From assembly GCA_903915035.1 (NCBI GenBank), contig CAIWRI010000127.1:1-40428 (forward strand): a DNA stretch of 40,428 nucleotides. Reading direction: 5' to 3'. Below are positions 38,275-40,428 of this stretch, one piece after another. A model generated the notes under the pieces. That model was not told the DNA's origin and made no database searches. It worked only from the letters and a program-made list of their open reading frames with translations. Made by a program: the position numbers and the translations under genes. This stretch comes from an uncultured Nitrosomonadales bacterium. Lineage in GTDB: Bacteria > Pseudomonadota > Gammaproteobacteria > Burkholderiales > Gallionellaceae. Positions within the stretch are counted from its first letter, which is position 1, and every line of letters begins with the position of its first letter.

Positions 38275-38304
38275 CCGGCTCAGCCCGTTGTTTTGGATGG
38301 CGGA

Positions 38305-39036
38305 CTAGAATTGTTCGTTTTCGCCCAGATAGCGCCATTGTCCGGCTGGTAAGGCACCCAGTTTGATTTTGCCGATACGGATACGTTTCAGGCCGGTAAC
38401 GGTCAGTCCCACCAGTTCACACATGCGACGGATCTGGCGTTTCTTGCCTTCACGCAGTATGAAGCGCAACTGGTCTTCATTTTGCCAGCTCACTTTGGCC
38501 TGTTTGAGGTATTCACCATCCAGCTTCAGTCCCTGGCACAGCAGCGCCAGTCCCGACGATTCCAGCTTGCCCTGCACACGCACCAGATATTCTTTATCAA
38601 CTTTGGAGTCTTCGCCTATCAGTTGTTTGGCAACACGGCCATCTTGCGTCAAGATGAGCAAACCTTGTGAATCGATGTCCAGACGGCCTGCCGGAGCAAG
38701 ACCGATGAACTGACTGCGATGAAATTTGACAGGCGAAGGGTCCTCGCTCCAATGAGTGGCTTCATCAAGCAAGGCTGAGGCGGGTTTATAACCGTGTTCA
38801 GCCTGTCCGGATACATAGCCTACCGGCTTATTGATGAGGATCGTGACGCGCTCATGCTGTACGATTTGGGCGGCGGTGCGCAGTGTGATCTGCTGAGTGG
38901 GCAAGACTTTGCTGCCCAGCAGATTGACGGTTTCGCCATCCACATCGACCCAGCCTTTTTCGATGTAGGTATCCGCTTCGCGGCGTGAGCAAAGTCCCAG
39001 TTCGGACATGCGTTTTGAGAGTCGAATTTTTTCCAT
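38305..39036 (-). CDS. rRNA pseudouridine synthase (RsuA/RluB/RluF family)
   Basis: The 243-residue protein makes pseudouridine in ribosomal RNA. It has an N-terminal S4 RNA-binding domain (RLSKRMSELGLCSRREADTY, about residues 5-24), then KPVGYVSG and the catalytic Asp in GRLDIDSQGLL (about 117-127), and the C-terminal KKRQIRRMCELVG pattern of the family. The RluF-like subgroup seems closest because of the short inserts, but which rRNA position is modified cannot be fixed from sequence, so I give no symbol. It is convergent with the lipoprotein gene. Confidence 0.9.
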   Translation of the reverse strand: MEKIRLSKRMSELGLCSRREADTYIEKGWVDVDGETVNLLGSKVLPTQQITLRTAAQIVQHERVTILINKPVGYVSGQAEHGYKPASALLDEATHWSEDPSPVKFHRSQFIGLAPAGRLDIDSQGLLILTQDGRVAKQLIGEDSKVDKEYLVRVQGKLESSGLALLCQGLKLDGEYLKQAKVSWQNEDQLRFILREGKKRQIRRMCELVGLTVTGLKRIRIGKIKLGALPAGQWRYLGENEQF

Positions 39037-39327
39037 GGCTATCTTAAAATGTATTGCTATTAATCAAGGCGCGATTTAATCACAAAGCAGCCTGTTCCGA
39101 GTAATAAAATAGTCATAAAACATAAATAAAGCCTGAACAGGCCGAAAAATTGCGCTGAACAGTTAAGTTTTGTTGACCGGCAACACCGCCGAACTGATCT
39201 TACATGAGATAAGGGCATTTCTCCGCCGGGGAACCATATCTGCAAATGCCGAATTTAAAGGCTATTGGGACTTTGTAATTCAGGGGTGATTAAAATGCGC
39301 AGCATATATTTCAACTGAAATGCTGAC
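39037..39327. other. Gene-free region with inverted repeats
   Basis: No gene is visible. An 8-bp inverted repeat GCCTGTTC/GAACAGGC (39090-39097 and 39135-39142) flanks 37 AT-rich bases, and a hairpin (CAGC, ATTTCA / TGAAAT, GCTG) spans 39300-39325 just before the decayed transposase. They may be traces of an insertion sequence end. Confidence 0.4.
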
Positions 39328-39649
39328 GAACAAGGGAGAGTTCATCGCCGACGGGTGCCTGAATCGTTGCAAGGGCATTTCGTCATAGCTGAGTTGCGTG
39401 CCTGTATTTTGTATCAACATCATCACACCCACCCGTTATTGCCGGGGCAATTGCCTGAATGGGATGTCGGTATTTCCACAGGCCGGATTGATGCGTTGTG
39501 CCGGTAAACAAGCCTCTCGTGATGAAAAGGACGCTGCGCTGGTAACCGGACAAGAACACATTACGCTCGACGACTCACGTGTGCATTATCAAGGCTGGCT
39601 ACACCACACAATCCTCAACAACAGCGATTTTTGCCAGACTTCGTTTTGA
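39328..39649 (+). pseudogene. Decayed transposase fragment (IS66-like)
   Basis: Two frames together give a recognisable transposase middle region. The first frame (39328-39507) reads RRRVPESLQGHFVIAELR, then LPEWDVGISTGRIDALC before a stop. The second frame (to 39649) reads EKDAALVTG and ITLDDSRVHYQG, which fits the EKDALLATG and ITVDDTGARHQG pattern of IS66-like transposases from memory. It lacks both ends and has a frameshift, so it is non-functional. The family assignment is by recall and moderate. Confidence 0.55.
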
Positions 39650-39788
39650 ATTGAGAATTGCCGGCGGATAAACAGCGTGGGGGGCTGCTGCTGTATGATG
39701 AGGGTGCCTTGTCAGAGTGGGGAGAGTAATAATTTACAGGGGTATGGTAGACTTCTCACTACCTTAGGAAATTAACGAAAGAGATGAA

Positions 39789-40028
39789 ATGATAAGCAAT
39801 ACACAACTAGCCAGTCTGCTCGTGCAAACCGGCACATCATCAACGGTGGGAGAGCGCGCAGATCGAAGTGATTTACTGAAGCTGGCACAGGCGATCTACA
39901 AGCAAGGTGTGGAAGACTCGGCTTATACCGCGCTTGGATGCGTAACTGCCCTGGAAGATAAAGATTACTCAGGCTACGCAACATCCGTGGTGGTGCTGTC
40001 AATCCGTAAGCTGGGAGACGCTGCATAA
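39789..40028 (+). CDS. Small hypothetical protein (79 aa)
   Basis: The ATG at 39789 has an AAAGAGA element nearby as a possible ribosome binding site. The predicted protein is soluble, without signal peptide or membrane segment, acidic to neutral and with LLKLAQAIYKQGVED and VVVLSIRKLG stretches that look helical. I recognise no family. It lies between two transposase remnants, so it may be accessory DNA or a chance ORF. Confidence 0.45.
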   Translation: MISNTQLASLLVQTGTSSTVGERADRSDLLKLAQAIYKQGVEDSAYTALGCVTALEDKDYSGYATSVVVLSIRKLGDAA

Positions 40029-40295
40029 ACGCTATTCACCAGCACTGCGCTATGTGATTCATAAAGCGCTTTATCAAAACAAAGCCTGCGCAGCACTGCA
40101 AACGCTGCGGGTTTCATAACAGATATTAAGTGGCTAATACCGGGTGGTTGATTCCCTTTTTCTGCCCCCTGTCTCAACCGGACTGTTTTACATTTCACCG
40201 GCTTGCGCCTGACTTCTACTGGCATGTTTCCCTGTTACGCCAGTCCGTGCCTGAATTCATTTCAGCCGCACCTGACTTTATTTAAGCTGGCGGTT
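40029..40295. other. Gene-free spacer next to the IS30 end
   Basis: No gene is visible. The right part should include the 3' terminus and inverted repeat of the IS30 element, whose exact border I cannot place without the other end. Confidence 0.4.
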
Positions 40296-40428
40296 TCAAG
40301 CACCAAGTGCAAAAAGTGCTGCGTGATGTAGCTTAAAGTCAAAAGCGTCTGGCATGAACAGTTCAACCGGACATTTGAAACCGAGTGACTTACGTGGACG
40401 GGTATTTAATTTCCACGCAATCGCGTCC
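40296..40428 (-). mobile_element. IS30-family transposase, C-terminal part (runs off window)
   Basis: The minus strand carries the last 43 codons of a transposase, ending in a stop at 40296. The visible sequence contains LNTRPRKSLGFKCPVELF, which is the C-terminal signature of IS30-family DDE transposases. The rest lies to the right of the window. Whether the element is complete cannot be judged here. Confidence 0.8.

Overview
The window looks like a chromosomal segment of a Gram-negative proteobacterium, most likely a betaproteobacterium of the Nitrosomonadales (a Gallionellaceae-like relative is my guess). I infer this from the protein families: a full-length FadE-type acyl-CoA dehydrogenase, the DUF1318/YdbL pair, Tex, RlmD, an outer-membrane-type lipoprotein signal and a Wsp-like chemosensory cluster. 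GC is about 50 percent with no sharp compositional break. Both ends cut genes: radA on the left and an IS30-family transposase on the right.

Layout: (1) 1-5.9 kb, the end of radA and a fatty-acid block (FadE-type dehydrogenase, acyl-CoA synthetase, hotdog thioesterase). (2) 6.0-8.8 kb, an overlapping trio of ATP-grasp protein, CrcB fluoride exporter and DUF190 protein, then a DedA protein. (3) 8.9-12.5 kb, a tiny lipoprotein overlapping a YdbL-like periplasmic protein, a PolB-like 3'-5' exonuclease, RlmD and a cNMP-binding protein. (4) 12.5-20 kb, minus-strand tex, the AmmeMemoRadiSam trio and katG. (5) 20.4-22.3 kb, an arsR-arsC-ACR3 arsenic operon divergent from katG. (6) 22.5-24.1 kb, a CYTH-CHAD protein closed by a strong terminator. 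(7) 24.1-35.4 kb, an eight-gene chemosensory operon: double CheW, MCP, small ORF, CheA-REC, CheB, REC-GAF-HD-GYP, PAS-PAS-HD-GYP and CheR-TPR. (8) 35.6-39 kb, a repeat-bearing TIGR03790-type lipoprotein and a convergent RsuA/RluF-type pseudouridine synthase. (9) 39-40.4 kb, gene-poor DNA with a decayed transposase, a small unknown gene and the IS30 end.

The most unusual signal is a family of short interspersed elements built from degenerate heptamers (GATTGCG / AGGATTC-like) and, in three copies, a related core of about 50-85 bp. They lie inside reading frames without breaking them: in the CheA linker, at the tip of the CheA P3 hairpin (inverted copy), in the GAF domain of the HD-GYP response regulator (a 142-bp copy with 17-bp imperfect terminal inverted repeats), in CheW, in CheR and in the ATP-grasp gene. 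They resemble in behaviour the protein-coding palindromic elements known from Rickettsia, and they are heavily concentrated in the chemosensory operon.

The chemosensory cluster has Wsp-like gene content (CheR with TPR, hybrid CheA-REC, CheB, no flagellar genes), but its likely outputs are HD-GYP c-di-GMP phosphodiesterases rather than a GGDEF cyclase. Of the two HD-GYP proteins, the receiver-bearing one has lost the HD signature (H-N, and K to T), while its PAS-bearing neighbour is intact. This suggests a regulatory plus catalytic pair.
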